64,000 nucleotides of DNA from Falsibacillus albus (GTDB lineage: Bacteria; Bacillota; Bacilli; Bacillales; DSM-25281), in assembly GCF_003668575.1 (NCBI RefSeq), contig NZ_RCVZ01000007.1:62001-126000 (forward strand), in the 5' to 3' direction. Positions 39,025-47,929 of the stretch are shown here, piece after piece; position 1 is the first letter of the stretch; every line of letters begins with the position of its first letter. The notes below the pieces were generated by a model. That model did not search any database. It worked only from the letters and a program-made list of their open reading frames with translations, and was not told the origin of the DNA. A program made the position numbers and the translations under genes.

Positions 39025-39348
39025 TATTCGTAAGGCTCTTTTCTCAAAGATTGTTGTTTTTAACAGCTTTTCTTCAAAATAACTTATCATATGTTATTGA
39101 TTGGAGCGGCAGGTGCGAGACTCCGGAGGGATCAGCGGGCCAGTTGGAAAAGCTGCAGGGCTTTGCCCAGGGGCGACAAGCATAAGGCGATTCTGACACA
39201 AATGCGTTATTTGCCTTTTTGACAGAATAGGCTTATGACCTCGAGCCCCTAAGCCCTGGAGTTAGACAGGCGAGACCCCGCAGCGGAAATCAACCTTACA
39301 CAACCTTTAATGAATAGCAACAAACTTTACGAAAAGAGCTATTCGTAA
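39025..39348. repeat. Interspersed repeat A with nested palindrome B; terminal inverted repeats and flanking 9-base direct repeats (copy 4)
   Basis: The best-preserved copy. Left end GCTCTTTTCTCAAAGATTGTTG at 39035-39056 (first 20 quoted bases suffice) is matched in inverted orientation by the right end at 39318-39339 with 19 of 22 positions equal. TATTCGTAA occurs at 39025-39033 and 39340-39348, directly outside. Palindrome B (39145-39266; AGCATAAG with CTTATG, AGGGGC with GCCCCT, ATTCTG with CAGAAT) is inserted in the arm between CAGCGGGCCAG and GCGAGACCCCGCAGCGG. No transposase frame. Confidence 0.85.
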
Positions 39349-39491
39349 AGACTCTTGTTAAAATCGTTATTTTATTTGTTGAATTAAAGTTTTCCAGCTC
39401 TTTTCTCCCTATATACACAATTTTGAAGTTGAAACTTTGTTTAAACAATCATATTAAGCAACAAAGCATGAGAAAAGTGCCTTTAATAAAG

Positions 39492-39530
39492 AAGGTGCCG
39501 CAAGAGCAATACTTTTGCGGCACCTTTATA
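39492..39530. terminator. Bidirectional terminator before the 3' end of yppF
   Basis: AAGGTGCCGCAA (39492-39503) pairs with TTGCGGCACCTT (39515-39526) perfectly; T-rich on both outer sides. Confidence 0.85.
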
Positions 39531-39539
39531 AATTCTAAT

Positions 39540-39731
39540 TTATCTTATGATGCCTTCAGGAGGCAGAGATGCCCCTTCGGATTCCAGCTCGCCGACTACC
39601 CGGCGGTATTGTTTTCCAGAGAGTTCATTGTGAATGTAGGCATATTTTGCAAAGTCTAAAAGTTCATTTACATCCTCAGTGTCAAATGATCTCTTTTGCT
39701 TGAACAATTCTTTAAGTTGTTGCACATTCAT
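39540..39731 (-). CDS. yppF: YppF-like small protein
   Basis: A 63-residue protein starting MNVQQLKELFKQKRSFDTED and continuing VNELLDFAKYAYIHNELS, GKQYRRVVGELESEGASLPP. The NELLDFA ... Y ... RxxVxELExxGA pattern agrees with B. subtilis YppF, also at this position. ATG 39731 lies behind GGGAGGAATCTGGAA; upstream in-frame ATG at 39764 is weaker. Unknown function, probably sporulation-associated by context. Confidence 0.82.
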   Translation of the reverse strand: MNVQQLKELFKQKRSFDTEDVNELLDFAKYAYIHNELSGKQYRRVVGELESEGASLPPEGIIR

Positions 39732-39925
39732 TTCCAGATTCCTCCCATTTGTTCTTTCCTTCATCCTATCATGAAAACGGTTTTTTCTTTATTGTAAGAA
39801 TTATTTAACTTCCGACAAATAGTGAGCTCATTTCGACAAAAATTCTATAAAATAGGACATTTCACCAAAAATTACAATCATTCATAGACTAATATCATGA
39901 TTAAGGTTGAATGGGAGGTAAAATT

Positions 39926-40477
39926 GTGAGAACAAGACACAAGACACAGCTGTATTTTCTTGATCCTCAAGCTGCAGGATGGCAGGATAGTGCGGGGAGA
40001 TTTTCATATATGCAGCAGCATCCGGGAGGGGTGGTTCCCTATAATCCACAGCCTCCATATGGAATGCCTTACCCATACGGACAGTTCCCACCTATGAATA
40101 ATCCGGGTTATATCCAAAATGGAAATCCGAGTAATAATCCAAATTTTCAGCTAAACCATTATCCAGGTCAACATCCGGGCCAGTTTTATGGAAATCAACA
40201 GCAAATTCCTTCTCAGATATTCCAAAATCCACTTCAGCCAGCGGAAGAAGCCAACCAAGGGGCCGCTCAGCAGCAAGGTTATGCCAATCCATATCCTAAA
40301 GCCAGCTTTATGCAGAAGCCTCAAGGTTCGGGAGTGAGTTCACTAATGAACTCATTTAAAGGACAAGACGGATCATTAGACTTTAATAAAATGATGAATA
40401 CGGCTGGACAAATGATGAATGCAGTCAATCAAGTGGGATCGATGGTGAAAGGGATAGGGGGATTCTTTAAAATATAG
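39926..40477 (+). CDS. yppG: YppG-like Pro/Gln/Asn-rich protein, probable spore coat protein
   Basis: A 183-residue protein. Residues 20-125 are low-complexity Pro, Gln, Asn, Gly and Tyr (for example PPYGMPYPYGQFPP), followed by a conserved C-terminus SLMNSFKGQDGSLDFNKMMN, TAGQMMNAVNQVGSMVKGIG. That tail is shared by YppG-type coat proteins. GTG 39926 lies 7 bases after GGGAGGT; the ATG at 39911 precedes the binding site. Divergent from yppF. YppG in B. subtilis is a spore coat component. Confidence 0.85.
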   Translation: MRTRHKTQLYFLDPQAAGWQDSAGRFSYMQQHPGGVVPYNPQPPYGMPYPYGQFPPMNNPGYIQNGNPSNNPNFQLNHYPGQHPGQFYGNQQQIPSQIFQNPLQPAEEANQGAAQQQGYANPYPKASFMQKPQGSGVSSLMNSFKGQDGSLDFNKMMNTAGQMMNAVNQVGSMVKGIGGFFKI

Positions 40478-40481
40478 GATG

Positions 40482-40520
40482 AAAAAGGGAGGATGCCAAT
40501 TAGGTCATCCTCCCTTTTTT
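40482..40520. terminator. Bidirectional terminator between yppG and the hsp20 gene
   Basis: AAAAGGGAGGATG (40483-40495) pairs with CATCCTCCCTTTT (40506-40518), serving both converging genes. Confidence 0.88.
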
Positions 40521-40995
40521 ATGATTCAATCTGAAGTCTCTTTCCTTTTTCTTTCGGTATCTGAATGACCAATAACCCGTCTTGATAAGAGGCCTTCGCC
40601 TTTTTATCATTGACGATTGACGGGAGTTGAATGGTTCTTGTGTTTCTCTGGAAAGTTTGTTTACGGAAGATTGCATCATGATTTTGATCCTCTTGCGTAA
40701 TTAATTCGTTGTTTTGGACAGAAATTGTTACATAATGTGGAAAAATATCAATGAAGATTTGTTCCTTTTTTATTCCTGGAAGCTTCGAGGTAATGGTGAT
40801 TTCATTTTCAGTTTCATGAAGCTCAGCTGAAAAGCTATGTTGATTGGATGGGAACGGAGCTGAAAAAAATTCATCAATGCTTTCCAAAATACCCTTAACC
40901 GGTTTTTCACGAAAAAAATCATTCATGGAATTCACAAGATCCCCAAATTGGTCGCGTGCCGGTCTTTTTGAGGATGGTTTCTTAGGTTCAGACAT
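40519..40995 (-). CDS. Hsp20 / alpha-crystallin family small heat-shock protein
   Basis: A 158-residue protein. A charged N-terminus (MSEPKKPSSKRPARDQFGDL) precedes an alpha-crystallin domain from about residue 50: ENEITITSKLPGIKKEQIFI, IFPHYVTISVQN, IFRKQTFQRNTRTIQLPSIV and the beta-9 like DGLLVIQIPKEKGKRLQIES. ATG 40995 follows GAGAGGGGAAGT; the ATG at 41043 is upstream of this. Holdase chaperone by family, possibly spore or stress related. I did not assign a Bacillus gene name. No CIRCE element seen upstream. Confidence 0.85.
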   Translation of the reverse strand: MSEPKKPSSKRPARDQFGDLVNSMNDFFREKPVKGILESIDEFFSAPFPSNQHSFSAELHETENEITITSKLPGIKKEQIFIDIFPHYVTISVQNNELITQEDQNHDAIFRKQTFQRNTRTIQLPSIVNDKKAKASYQDGLLVIQIPKEKGKRLQIES

Positions 40996-41126
40996 CAAAC
41001 TTCCCCTCTCTTTTCCAATGTTCACTTCAGTATATGCTGGCATCTGGGCAGAGTGCCTATTTATTGTTTTACTTATAACAAATTGGGGGATTGTAAGTAA
41101 TATCTGTAAAAAAAAGAGGTGTTACG

Positions 41127-41912
41127 ATGGAAAGGCAGCTTGTAGGCAAAAACGAATTGGCTTATCTAGACAACAAAATGAATGGGGAGACGATTTTGTT
41201 GATCCATGGATTTTGTGGATCCTCCGACTATTGGAGCAAGATCATTCCTCGGCTAAGCAATCATCGCGTCATCGCCATTGACATTAGGGGCCACGGAGGT
41301 TCTTCAGTAACGGAAGATGCATTCTCAGTGGAAGATTTGGCCCAGGATATAGAGTATTTTTGCGACCAAAAACAATTGGACCAGTTTTTTCTGTTTGGAC
41401 ACTCTCTCGGAGGCTACATCACTCTGGCATTCGCCGATAAGATGAAGCAGAGGTTAAAGGGATTCGGTCTCATTCATTCGACCTCAATGCCTGATGATTT
41501 TCAAGCAAAGGAAAATAGATTGAAAGGGATTGATTCCATACAAGAAAAAGGGATGCATTATTTTGTTGATGAATTGATCCCAAAGCTATTTGCCCCCGAT
41601 TCTGATAAAGAGCTGATCGAGGAAGCCTTGCAAATTGGCTATGGGACCAACCCTGCTGCAGCAAAGCAATGTTTGAAATCCATGAAGAATCGTCCAGACC
41701 GGACGGATGTCATGAAAAATGCAGAGATGCCCATACTGCTTGTAGCGGGAAAAGAAGACAGGATCATCCCTGAAGAAAAGGCTTTTAATGTAGAGGCACC
41801 GCATATTTCAAAAAAAATGTTGAATCATTCAGGGCATATGGGAATGATGGAGCAGCCAAATGAACTGGCGGAGATCATAAATGATTTCATTTCCAATGTG
41901 CAATCTAATTAG
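41127..41912 (+). CDS. Alpha/beta-hydrolase fold protein
   Basis: A 261-residue soluble hydrolase. The oxyanion region LLIHGFCGSSDYW, the DIRGHGGSS loop, the nucleophile elbow FGHSLGGYI (Ser near residue 92), the acid in GKEDRIIPEE (near 211) and the catalytic histidine in HSGHMGMMEQP are all present, so it should be an active serine hydrolase (esterase or lipase-like). Substrate cannot be deduced. ATG 41127 follows AAGAGGTGTTACG. Monocistronic: a terminator follows at 41946. Confidence 0.88.
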   Translation: MERQLVGKNELAYLDNKMNGETILLIHGFCGSSDYWSKIIPRLSNHRVIAIDIRGHGGSSVTEDAFSVEDLAQDIEYFCDQKQLDQFFLFGHSLGGYITLAFADKMKQRLKGFGLIHSTSMPDDFQAKENRLKGIDSIQEKGMHYFVDELIPKLFAPDSDKELIEEALQIGYGTNPAAAKQCLKSMKNRPDRTDVMKNAEMPILLVAGKEDRIIPEEKAFNVEAPHISKKMLNHSGHMGMMEQPNELAEIINDFISNVQSN

Positions 41913-41945
41913 ATGCCTGTTTAGGTTTATGTAGATATTGGAAAA

Positions 41946-41976
41946 AGACTCCTGTCAGACAAGGAGTTTTTTTTCT
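41946..41976 (+). terminator. Intrinsic terminator after the hydrolase gene
   Basis: GACTCCT and AGGAGTTTTTTTT form a short stem around GTCAGACA with eight T. Confidence 0.75.
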
Positions 41977-42024
41977 TTATTAACGAACAGATATTCGCTA
42001 AAATGAGAGTATGAGGTGAAAGAA

Positions 42025-44295
42025 ATGTTTCGTAAACAAAACCTAAAAGATGTCATTGATTTGCTTCAATCAGATCCAGAGCTGAAAGAACGGATCATCC
42101 ATTGGCAAACGCTTGAAGAAAAAGAAGCAATCACAAAGAGCATTCCAAAAGGTGTCCATTCCGAGCTTGCATCTGCTTTACAGAAAAGGGGGATTGAGCG
42201 GCTTTATACCCATCAGCATACCGCATATGAACTGGCGGGAAATGGGAAAAGCTTTGTCGCCATCACCCCGACGGCATCTGGGAAAACACTTTGCTATAAT
42301 TTGCCGGTTTTACAAAAGGTGCTTCAGTCGCCACAATCGCGGGCACTCTATATCTTTCCCACTAAAGCATTGGCACAAGATCAAAAAAGTGAGCTGAATG
42401 AGTTAATCCAAGAATCAGATATGAACATAAACAGCTATACATATGATGGCGATACTCCAGCGAATATCCGGCAAAAAGTGCGAAAAGCAGGCCACATCGT
42501 CATAACAAACCCTGACATGCTCCATTCGGCTATCCTGCCGCATCATACTAAATGGGTTTCTTTGTTCGAGAACTTAAAATATATTGTCATTGATGAACTT
42601 CATATATATAGGGGAGTCTTTGGAAGTCATGTCGCAAATGTCATCAGGAGGTTAAAAAGGATCTGCCAATACTATGGGAGCGACCCTCAGTTCATTTGTA
42701 CATCGGCAACCATTGCCAATCCAAAAGAATTGGCAGAGCAGTTGACAGGGGAGGAGATGGCTCTTGTAGATGATAATGGGGCCCCTAGTGGAAGAAAACA
42801 CTTTGTGTTTTATAATCCTCCCGTCGTCAACAAGCCGTTGAACATTCGTAGGAGCGCAACACTTGAAGTGCGTGACTTGGCCGGACAGCTGCTGAAAAAC
42901 AAAATACAAACAATTGTTTTCGCCCGGAGCAGGGTAAGGGTGGAAATCATCCTTACCTACCTTAAAGAATTGGTGCTTGGTGAGCTTGGCCCAAAATCCA
43001 TCCGGGGATACCGGGGGGGTTACTTGCCTACTCAGCGAAGGGAAATCGAAAAAGGATTGAGATCCGGTGATATATATGGTGTTGTCAGTACGAATGCATT
43101 GGAACTTGGAGTAGATATCGGGCAGCTCCAAGTCTGTATCATGACCGGCTATCCCGGCACCATTGCCAGTGCATGGCAGCAGGCAGGACGAGCTGGAAGG
43201 AGACATGGTGAATCATTGGTCATCATGGTCGCAAGTTCAAGCCCATTGGATCAATATATCATTGAGCATCCCGAATATTTTTTTGCACAATCACCAGAAG
43301 TGGCTAGAATCGATCCAGATAATTTAATCATTTTGATTGACCATATTAAGTGTGCCGCGTATGAATTGCCCTTTAAACAAGGCGACCATTTTGGCGAGAC
43401 AGAGATTGAGGATGTTCTTGAATTCTTGGTCGACGAAAGAATCCTACATCATAATGGGAATCGATACTATTGGATGAATGATGCGTTCCCTGCCCACAAT
43501 ATCAGCCTTCGGTCCGCTTCCCAGGAAAATGTCATCATCATTGATACTTCTGTGCCCGCACAAGCAAAAGTCATTGGGGAGATGGACCGGTTCAGTGCAA
43601 TGACCCTTCTTCATGATGAAGCGATCTATCTTCATCAAGGATTGCAATATCAAGTGGAGGAATTGGATTGGGAAGAAAAAAAAGCATATGTTCGGGAAGT
43701 GGACGTCGATTACTTCACCGATGCCAATCTTGCCGTTCAGCTTACAGTTCTTGAAGAGGATCTTTCTAGGGAAGGTTCGCAGGTCTCAAGGGGGTTTGGG
43801 GATGTTTCCGTCCGTGCAATGGCGACGATCTTCAAGAAAATCAAATTTGATACGCATGAAAACATCGGATCAGGACCCATTCATCTACCTGAGGAAGAGC
43901 TTCATACGAGTTCTGCCTGGATTTCATTAAAGGAGGATGATGTGGGACTCTCCATAAAGGAAGTCGAACAAGGTTTAATCGGTGCAGCGCATGCCCTGAA
44001 ATCAATCGTCCCATTATTTGTCATGTGCGATCCCCAGGACTTTCATGTCATACCACAGGTAAAAGCAGCCCATAATGAACGGCCAACCATTTTCATCTAT
44101 GATCATTATCCAGGTGGGATCGGCCTGAGCAAAAAAGTCTTTGAAGATATGAAAAATATCATTCGGGAAGCCAGAAACTTGATTGAAGGCTGCCGATGTC
44201 AGACAGGCTGTCCTTCCTGTATAGGGACGGAAACTTTATCCACCAAGAAAGATACACTGCGATTGATGGATGCGATGGATGGCAAGGCAAAATGA
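42025..44295 (+). CDS. mrfA: MrfA (YprA), DEAD-box repair helicase with DUF1998 zinc domain
   Basis: A 756-residue superfamily 2 helicase. Walker A ITPTASGKT near residue 80, motif II IDELHIYRG near 190, TSATIANPKELA, VSTNALELGVDIG and QQAGRAGRRHGESL are present. The C-terminal DUF1998 domain ends with clustered cysteines, GCRCQTGCPSCIG near 722. In B. subtilis MrfA and MrfB form a repair pathway specific for mitomycin C damage; the helicase moves 3'-5' and a homologue is fungal Hrq1. ATG 42025 lies 6 bases after GAGGTG. Confidence 0.95.
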   Translation: MFRKQNLKDVIDLLQSDPELKERIIHWQTLEEKEAITKSIPKGVHSELASALQKRGIERLYTHQHTAYELAGNGKSFVAITPTASGKTLCYNLPVLQKVLQSPQSRALYIFPTKALAQDQKSELNELIQESDMNINSYTYDGDTPANIRQKVRKAGHIVITNPDMLHSAILPHHTKWVSLFENLKYIVIDELHIYRGVFGSHVANVIRRLKRICQYYGSDPQFICTSATIANPKELAEQLTGEEMALVDDNGAPSGRKHFVFYNPPVVNKPLNIRRSATLEVRDLAGQLLKNKIQTIVFARSRVRVEIILTYLKELVLGELGPKSIRGYRGGYLPTQRREIEKGLRSGDIYGVVSTNALELGVDIGQLQVCIMTGYPGTIASAWQQAGRAGRRHGESLVIMVASSSPLDQYIIEHPEYFFAQSPEVARIDPDNLIILIDHIKCAAYELPFKQGDHFGETEIEDVLEFLVDERILHHNGNRYYWMNDAFPAHNISLRSASQENVIIIDTSVPAQAKVIGEMDRFSAMTLLHDEAIYLHQGLQYQVEELDWEEKKAYVREVDVDYFTDANLAVQLTVLEEDLSREGSQVSRGFGDVSVRAMATIFKKIKFDTHENIGSGPIHLPEEELHTSSAWISLKEDDVGLSIKEVEQGLIGAAHALKSIVPLFVMCDPQDFHVIPQVKAAHNERPTIFIYDHYPGGIGLSKKVFEDMKNIIREARNLIEGCRCQTGCPSCIGTETLSTKKDTLRLMDAMDGKAK

Positions 44296-44311
44296 GACTG
44301 GAGTGTCTTGA

Positions 44312-45583
44312 ATGTCATTGAAAAATAAACTGAACAGGATGAAAAATCATATTGTTCGAGAGGAAAAGGACCGAGTACAGGAAATTGTCCATAGGGCTCC
44401 GGAATTTGAGGAACCTATGGACATCCCTTATTTAGATGAATGGAAAAAAATGGGTGTAACTCCGTATTATTTTGATGGAGAATTTTGTCTAATACGTGAA
44501 GTCAAATTTCCACTGAATCACCTTCATGGTAAATACGAACTGGGAGACCTCCATACTTCCGTTCAGATGTGGAACAATAGTGAGATCGATCATCCACTTT
44601 CTTCAAAGGGAATGGATTCATCAGATCTGTTCTTTTTTGATACGGAAACAACCGGACTCGGCGGGGGAGCAGGTAACACAATTTTCCTGCTGGGATATGC
44701 TCAAGTCAAAGAGGATGAAGTTATCCTCAAGCAGCACATCCTTCCGGAACCAGGAAATGAAATCCCCTTCTATCAAAGCTTCTTGGAGAATGTAGATTAT
44801 ACGACATTGGTTACGTATAACGGGAAAGCATTCGATTGGCCACAAGTGAAAACACGTCATACATTGATTCGAGATCATGTTCCGAACCTTCCGGCTTTTG
44901 GGCACTTCGATCTTTTTCATGGCGCACGGCGGATGTGGAAGCACAAGCTCGATCGTGTGAAGCTTATCAATGTAGAAGCGGATATCCTGGACTTTCATCG
45001 GAAAGACGATGTTCCCGGCTATTTGGCACCGATGATTTATTTCGATTTTGTGGACAGGAAAAATCCCGAGGGCATCATTAAAGTGCTGGAGCACAATGAA
45101 TTGGATATTTTATCACTGATTTCGCTCTATATTCATTTAACCTGTCAGATCATTGGGGTGGATTCAGACCAATCGGATCAAGAGCGTCTATTGGTGGGCA
45201 AATGGTTTGACTATTTAGGCGACGGTGAAACGGCAATAAAATTATTAGAAAAGGTTTCCTACGAAAGTGAGGAACCGGAAGCGGTCGAAGCAAAGTTCAA
45301 GCTGGCATTCCATTACAAAAAAATGAAGAGATTCAATGAGGCTGGTAAACTTTGGGGAGAAGTCGTGATAAAAGGTTCCCTTGTGGAAGTCCAAATGGCC
45401 TTAATTGAACTTGCTAAGATTTATGAGCATCAATTCAAAGATTTTGTGAAGGCATTCGAATATACCAATCAAGCATTGGAGCTTGAAATGAAGGAAGCAC
45501 AAAGAAGCGAAAAGAAGTTGTTGGAATTGGATAAAAGGCTTAAAAGAATCAAAAAAAAGCTTCAAAAAGGTACAAAAATATAA
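44312..45583 (+). CDS. mrfB: MrfB (YprB), RNase H-like exonuclease with TPR-like tail
   Basis: A 423-residue protein. The DEDDh exonuclease core shows FFDTETTGLGGGAGNTIFLL (first acidic pair), YNGKAFDWPQVKTRH (third acid) and LEHNELDILSLISLYIH (His and final Asp). After residue 300 come TPR-like helices (AVEAKFKLAFHYKKMKRFNE) and a very basic end. It works with MrfA, which ends 16 bases upstream, in mitomycin-lesion repair according to B. subtilis work. Confidence 0.94.
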   Translation: MSLKNKLNRMKNHIVREEKDRVQEIVHRAPEFEEPMDIPYLDEWKKMGVTPYYFDGEFCLIREVKFPLNHLHGKYELGDLHTSVQMWNNSEIDHPLSSKGMDSSDLFFFDTETTGLGGGAGNTIFLLGYAQVKEDEVILKQHILPEPGNEIPFYQSFLENVDYTTLVTYNGKAFDWPQVKTRHTLIRDHVPNLPAFGHFDLFHGARRMWKHKLDRVKLINVEADILDFHRKDDVPGYLAPMIYFDFVDRKNPEGIIKVLEHNELDILSLISLYIHLTCQIIGVDSDQSDQERLLVGKWFDYLGDGETAIKLLEKVSYESEEPEAVEAKFKLAFHYKKMKRFNEAGKLWGEVVIKGSLVEVQMALIELAKIYEHQFKDFVKAFEYTNQALELEMKEAQRSEKKLLELDKRLKRIKKKLQKGTKI

Positions 45584-45724
45584 AATTTGGGAGTGAATCC
45601 CTTTTTTGTTATTAAAATTTAATAATTAAAATGTTTTATTAACATCAAAAAATGTTGTGAAGATATGTCGAAAGTTGTAAAATATTGAAATGTATTGAAT
45701 ATTATTACGATTGGATTGAATGAA

Positions 45725-45820
45725 ATGTACCGAGCTTTATTTTTTCTTTTTTTTGTTGTCATTTGCATCATGGCTGTTGTCCTGACCAACATGAGGGATA
45801 GTTTTTATACACTTTTATAA
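45725..45820 (+). CDS. Possible 31-residue membrane peptide
   Basis: An ATG at 45725 opens a 31-codon frame ending TAA at 45820. The product starts MYRALFFLFFVVICIMAVVL, one transmembrane helix, and ends TNMRDSFYTLL. It lies in the 323-base gap between mrfB and cotD. Against it: no strong ribosome binding site (GATTGAATGAA only) and A/T-rich sequence makes hydrophobic frames by chance. The rest of the gap shows no other gene. Confidence 0.35.
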   Translation: MYRALFFLFFVVICIMAVVLTNMRDSFYTLL

Positions 45821-45906
45821 AAAATAGGTATTTTCATTAGTACATGTTCTCTTTTCCTTTCATACTTTGTTAGTGTAAGAAATAAAAAAAGGAAGGAGAT
45901 ATGACC

Positions 45907-46236
45907 ATGTATTGCAGACCACCACATGTTCTTCCTGCGATTGTTCATCCAACTAAATGCTGTGTAAATCATACCTATTCCACTGTAGAAGTACCTCATA
46001 TTCATCCTACTCACACTACTACAGTAAATCATACGATGTTTCAGCATAAACATTACTTCCCGCAAACACAATCAGCAGTCAGCGATGTTTCCAACCAACA
46101 ATTCAACTGTGGTCCGGGAGCTGCTCCAACGGGGCCTATGGGACCTCAAATGGGCGGCGGACAGCCAATGGGGCCGATGGGACCTCAAATGGGACCAATG
46201 GGACCAATGGGACAGATGGGACCTTACGGACGCTAA
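45907..46236 (+). CDS. cotD: Spore coat protein CotD
   Basis: A 109-residue inner coat protein, rich in His and Cys at the start: YCRPPHVLPAIVHPTKCC, VPHIHPTHTTTVNHTMFQHK, HYFPQTQ, a clear match to CotD. The last 45 residues are Gly/Pro/Met repeats (GPMGPQMG type), absent from B. subtilis CotD as I recall it. ATG 45907 lies 8 bases after AAGGAG. Probably a late mother-cell gene (SigK, GerE in B. subtilis). Terminator at 46246. Confidence 0.93.
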   Translation: MYCRPPHVLPAIVHPTKCCVNHTYSTVEVPHIHPTHTTTVNHTMFQHKHYFPQTQSAVSDVSNQQFNCGPGAAPTGPMGPQMGGGQPMGPMGPQMGPMGPMGQMGPYGR

Positions 46237-46245
46237 TCACATATA

Positions 46246-46277
46246 ACAAGGGCAGCGATGACGCCCTTGTTTTTTCT
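46246..46277 (+). terminator. Intrinsic terminator after cotD
   Basis: ACAAGGGC and GCCCTTGTTTTTT form an 8-bp stem followed by six T. Confidence 0.85.
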
Positions 46278-46402
46278 TGTCCAAATGGCCGCACAGAATT
46301 GAAATTGTCGAGTATGGAAAAGTTCCTATCATGTCACTTAACCATTTGATATAGTTTGTATATAATGAATTTTGGGGATAGTAATGAAAAGGAGATATTC
46401 AA

Positions 46403-46960
46403 ATGGTCAAGGTTTTGATGGTTACAGGGTATAAGCCATTTGAGATGGGCATATTCAAAAACGATGATCCTTCTGTACGCATTATCAAAAAAGCATTGAA
46501 GAAAGCCCTTCTTCAGAAAGAGGATGAAGGTCTGGAATGGGTGCTTATATCAGGACAACTAGGGGTAGAACTTTGGTCAGCGGAAGTGGTTTATGAGCTG
46601 CAAGAAGAATTCCCCCAGCTAAAATTGGCTGTTTTAACACCCTTTTTGGATCAGGAATCAAAATGGAACGAACAAAACAAGGAATATTATGAATTTGTAA
46701 TTTCTCAAGCTGATTTCTATGACTCGATTTCCAAGCAGCCCTATCAGAATCCACAACAGTTCAGGAATAAAGATCGAATTTTTTTACATAAAAGCGATGA
46801 ATTACTGATTTTATATGATTCAGAACAAGAAGGTTCGCCGAAATATATCCTTGAATCCGCAAAGCTGTATCAAAAAAACAATGAATTTCCAATTCGAACC
46901 ATTGATTTTTACGAATTGCAAACCATAATAGAAGAAGAGCAATGGCAGCAAGAATTGTGA
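46403..46960 (+). CDS. ypsA: YpsA, UPF0398 / SLOG-superfamily protein
   Basis: A 185-residue Rossmann-like protein of the SLOG superfamily (DUF1273). Segments: [32 protein letters not shown] (the glycine-containing loop), [39 protein letters not shown] proteins bind nucleotides or related ligands. In B. subtilis YpsA is linked to cell division and its gene neighbours gpsB, as here. ATG 46403 follows AAAAGGAGATATTCAA. Confidence 0.92.
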   Translation: MVKVLMVTGYKPFEMGIFKNDDPSVRIIKKALKKALLQKEDEGLEWVLISGQLGVELWSAEVVYELQEEFPQLKLAVLTPFLDQESKWNEQNKEYYEFVISQADFYDSISKQPYQNPQQFRNKDRIFLHKSDELLILYDSEQEGSPKYILESAKLYQKNNEFPIRTIDFYELQTIIEEEQWQQEL

Positions 46961-47046
46961 ATTAAAATTAGGAAGATAAAATTGACAAATCAAGCTATTT
47001 TTGAAAAAATTAACGATAATGGGTAAATGATAGGGTGGTGTCTTGC

Positions 47047-47349
47047 ATGTTATCTGATAAAATTAAATTAACTGCAAAAGATATTTTGGAAAAAGAATTC
47101 AAGCAGGCAATGCGTGGATATAAGCCTGAGGATGTAGACAAATTTTTGGATTTAATCATAAAGGATTATGAAACATTTCATCAAGCCATTGAAGAGCTGC
47201 AGCAGGAAAATATGCGCCTGAAAAAACAAGTCGACGATTCTTCCCGCAGACAGCCTGCTCAACAGCCAGCCGGCACGACAAACTTTGATATATTGAAGAG
47301 GTTGTCCAACCTTGAAAAGCATGTGTTCGGCAGCAAACTTTATGATTGA
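47047..47349 (+). CDS. gpsB: Cell division and cell elongation coordinator GpsB
   Basis: A 100-residue DivIVA-like protein: [20 protein letters not shown] then [20 protein letters not shown] is the membrane-binding and coiled-coil N-terminal domain; the C-terminal [16 protein letters not shown] forms the trimerising helix. It shuttles penicillin-binding proteins, notably PBP1 (PonA, also in this window), between septum and side wall. ATG 47047 follows AGGGTGGTGTCTTGC; in-frame codons from 47035 overlap that binding site. Confidence 0.95.
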   Translation: MLSDKIKLTAKDILEKEFKQAMRGYKPEDVDKFLDLIIKDYETFHQAIEELQQENMRLKKQVDDSSRRQPAQQPAGTTNFDILKRLSNLEKHVFGSKLYD

Positions 47350-47374
47350 TGGCAGAATTTCCTTATTTTTTTAG

Positions 47375-47403
47375 TTGATTAATTAGGATTTTTCCCATAT
47401 AAT
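47375..47403 (+). promoter_or_regulatory. rnpB: SigA promoter of rnpB
   Basis: TTGATT at 47375-47380, 17-base spacer, perfect TATAAT at 47398-47403, just upstream of the RNase P RNA. Confidence 0.8.
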
Positions 47404-47417
47404 CATAAATTGTATGA

Positions 47418-47822
47418 GACGTTATTGACGTTCAGGTAATCGCTGCAACTTAAGTTGTAGAGGAAAGTCCATGCTCGCACAGTGCTGAGATGCCTGTAGT
47501 GTTCGTGCCTAGCAAATTCATAAGCTAGGGCAGCCTGGTATAGACTGGGTTGACGGCAGGGAAAACGCCTAAGTCCTTTCGGATATGGCGTGAATACTTT
47601 GAAAGTGCCACAGTGACGAAGTCTTATGAGAAATCATAAGAGTGGAACGAGGTAAACCCCACGAGTGAGAAACCCAAATTATGGTAGGGGCACCTTCTTG
47701 GAGGAATTCAACGAAGAGAAGGACAGAGAAGTTCTCTGTAGATAGATGATTACCACCGGAGTACGAGATTTCGATCGCTTGCAGTACGAAGGAACAGAAC
47801 ATGGCTTACAGGACGTTAGTAA
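47418..47822 (+). ncRNA. rnpB: RNase P RNA, Bacillus type (class B)
   Basis: Catalytic RNA that trims tRNA 5' ends. Strongly conserved blocks: GTAATCGCTGCA, GTAGAGGAAAGTCCATGCTC, GTGCTGAGATGCC, GAAAGTGCCACAGTGACGAA, GAGTGGAACGAGGTAAACCC, GAGAAACCCAAATT, AGATAGATGATTACC, and ACAGAACATGGCTTACAGGA at the 3' end. The order and spacing match the B. subtilis type-B molecule. Ends about 47820; a terminator follows at 47839-47872. Exact ends are estimated. Confidence 0.96.
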
Positions 47823-47838
47823 TGGGAAACTTGAAATC

Positions 47839-47872
47839 AAAAGCTCTCCTTGTTTCCAAGGAGAGCTTTTAT
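47839..47872 (+). terminator. Intrinsic terminator of rnpB
   Basis: AAAAGCTCTCCTT (47839-47851) pairs with AAGGAGAGCTTTT (47858-47870), with T-rich sequence after. Confidence 0.9.
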
Positions 47873-47929
47873 TATTATTACTATATAAAATCAAAATACA
47901 TAATAAATATTATTCGTAAGGGTGAAAGC

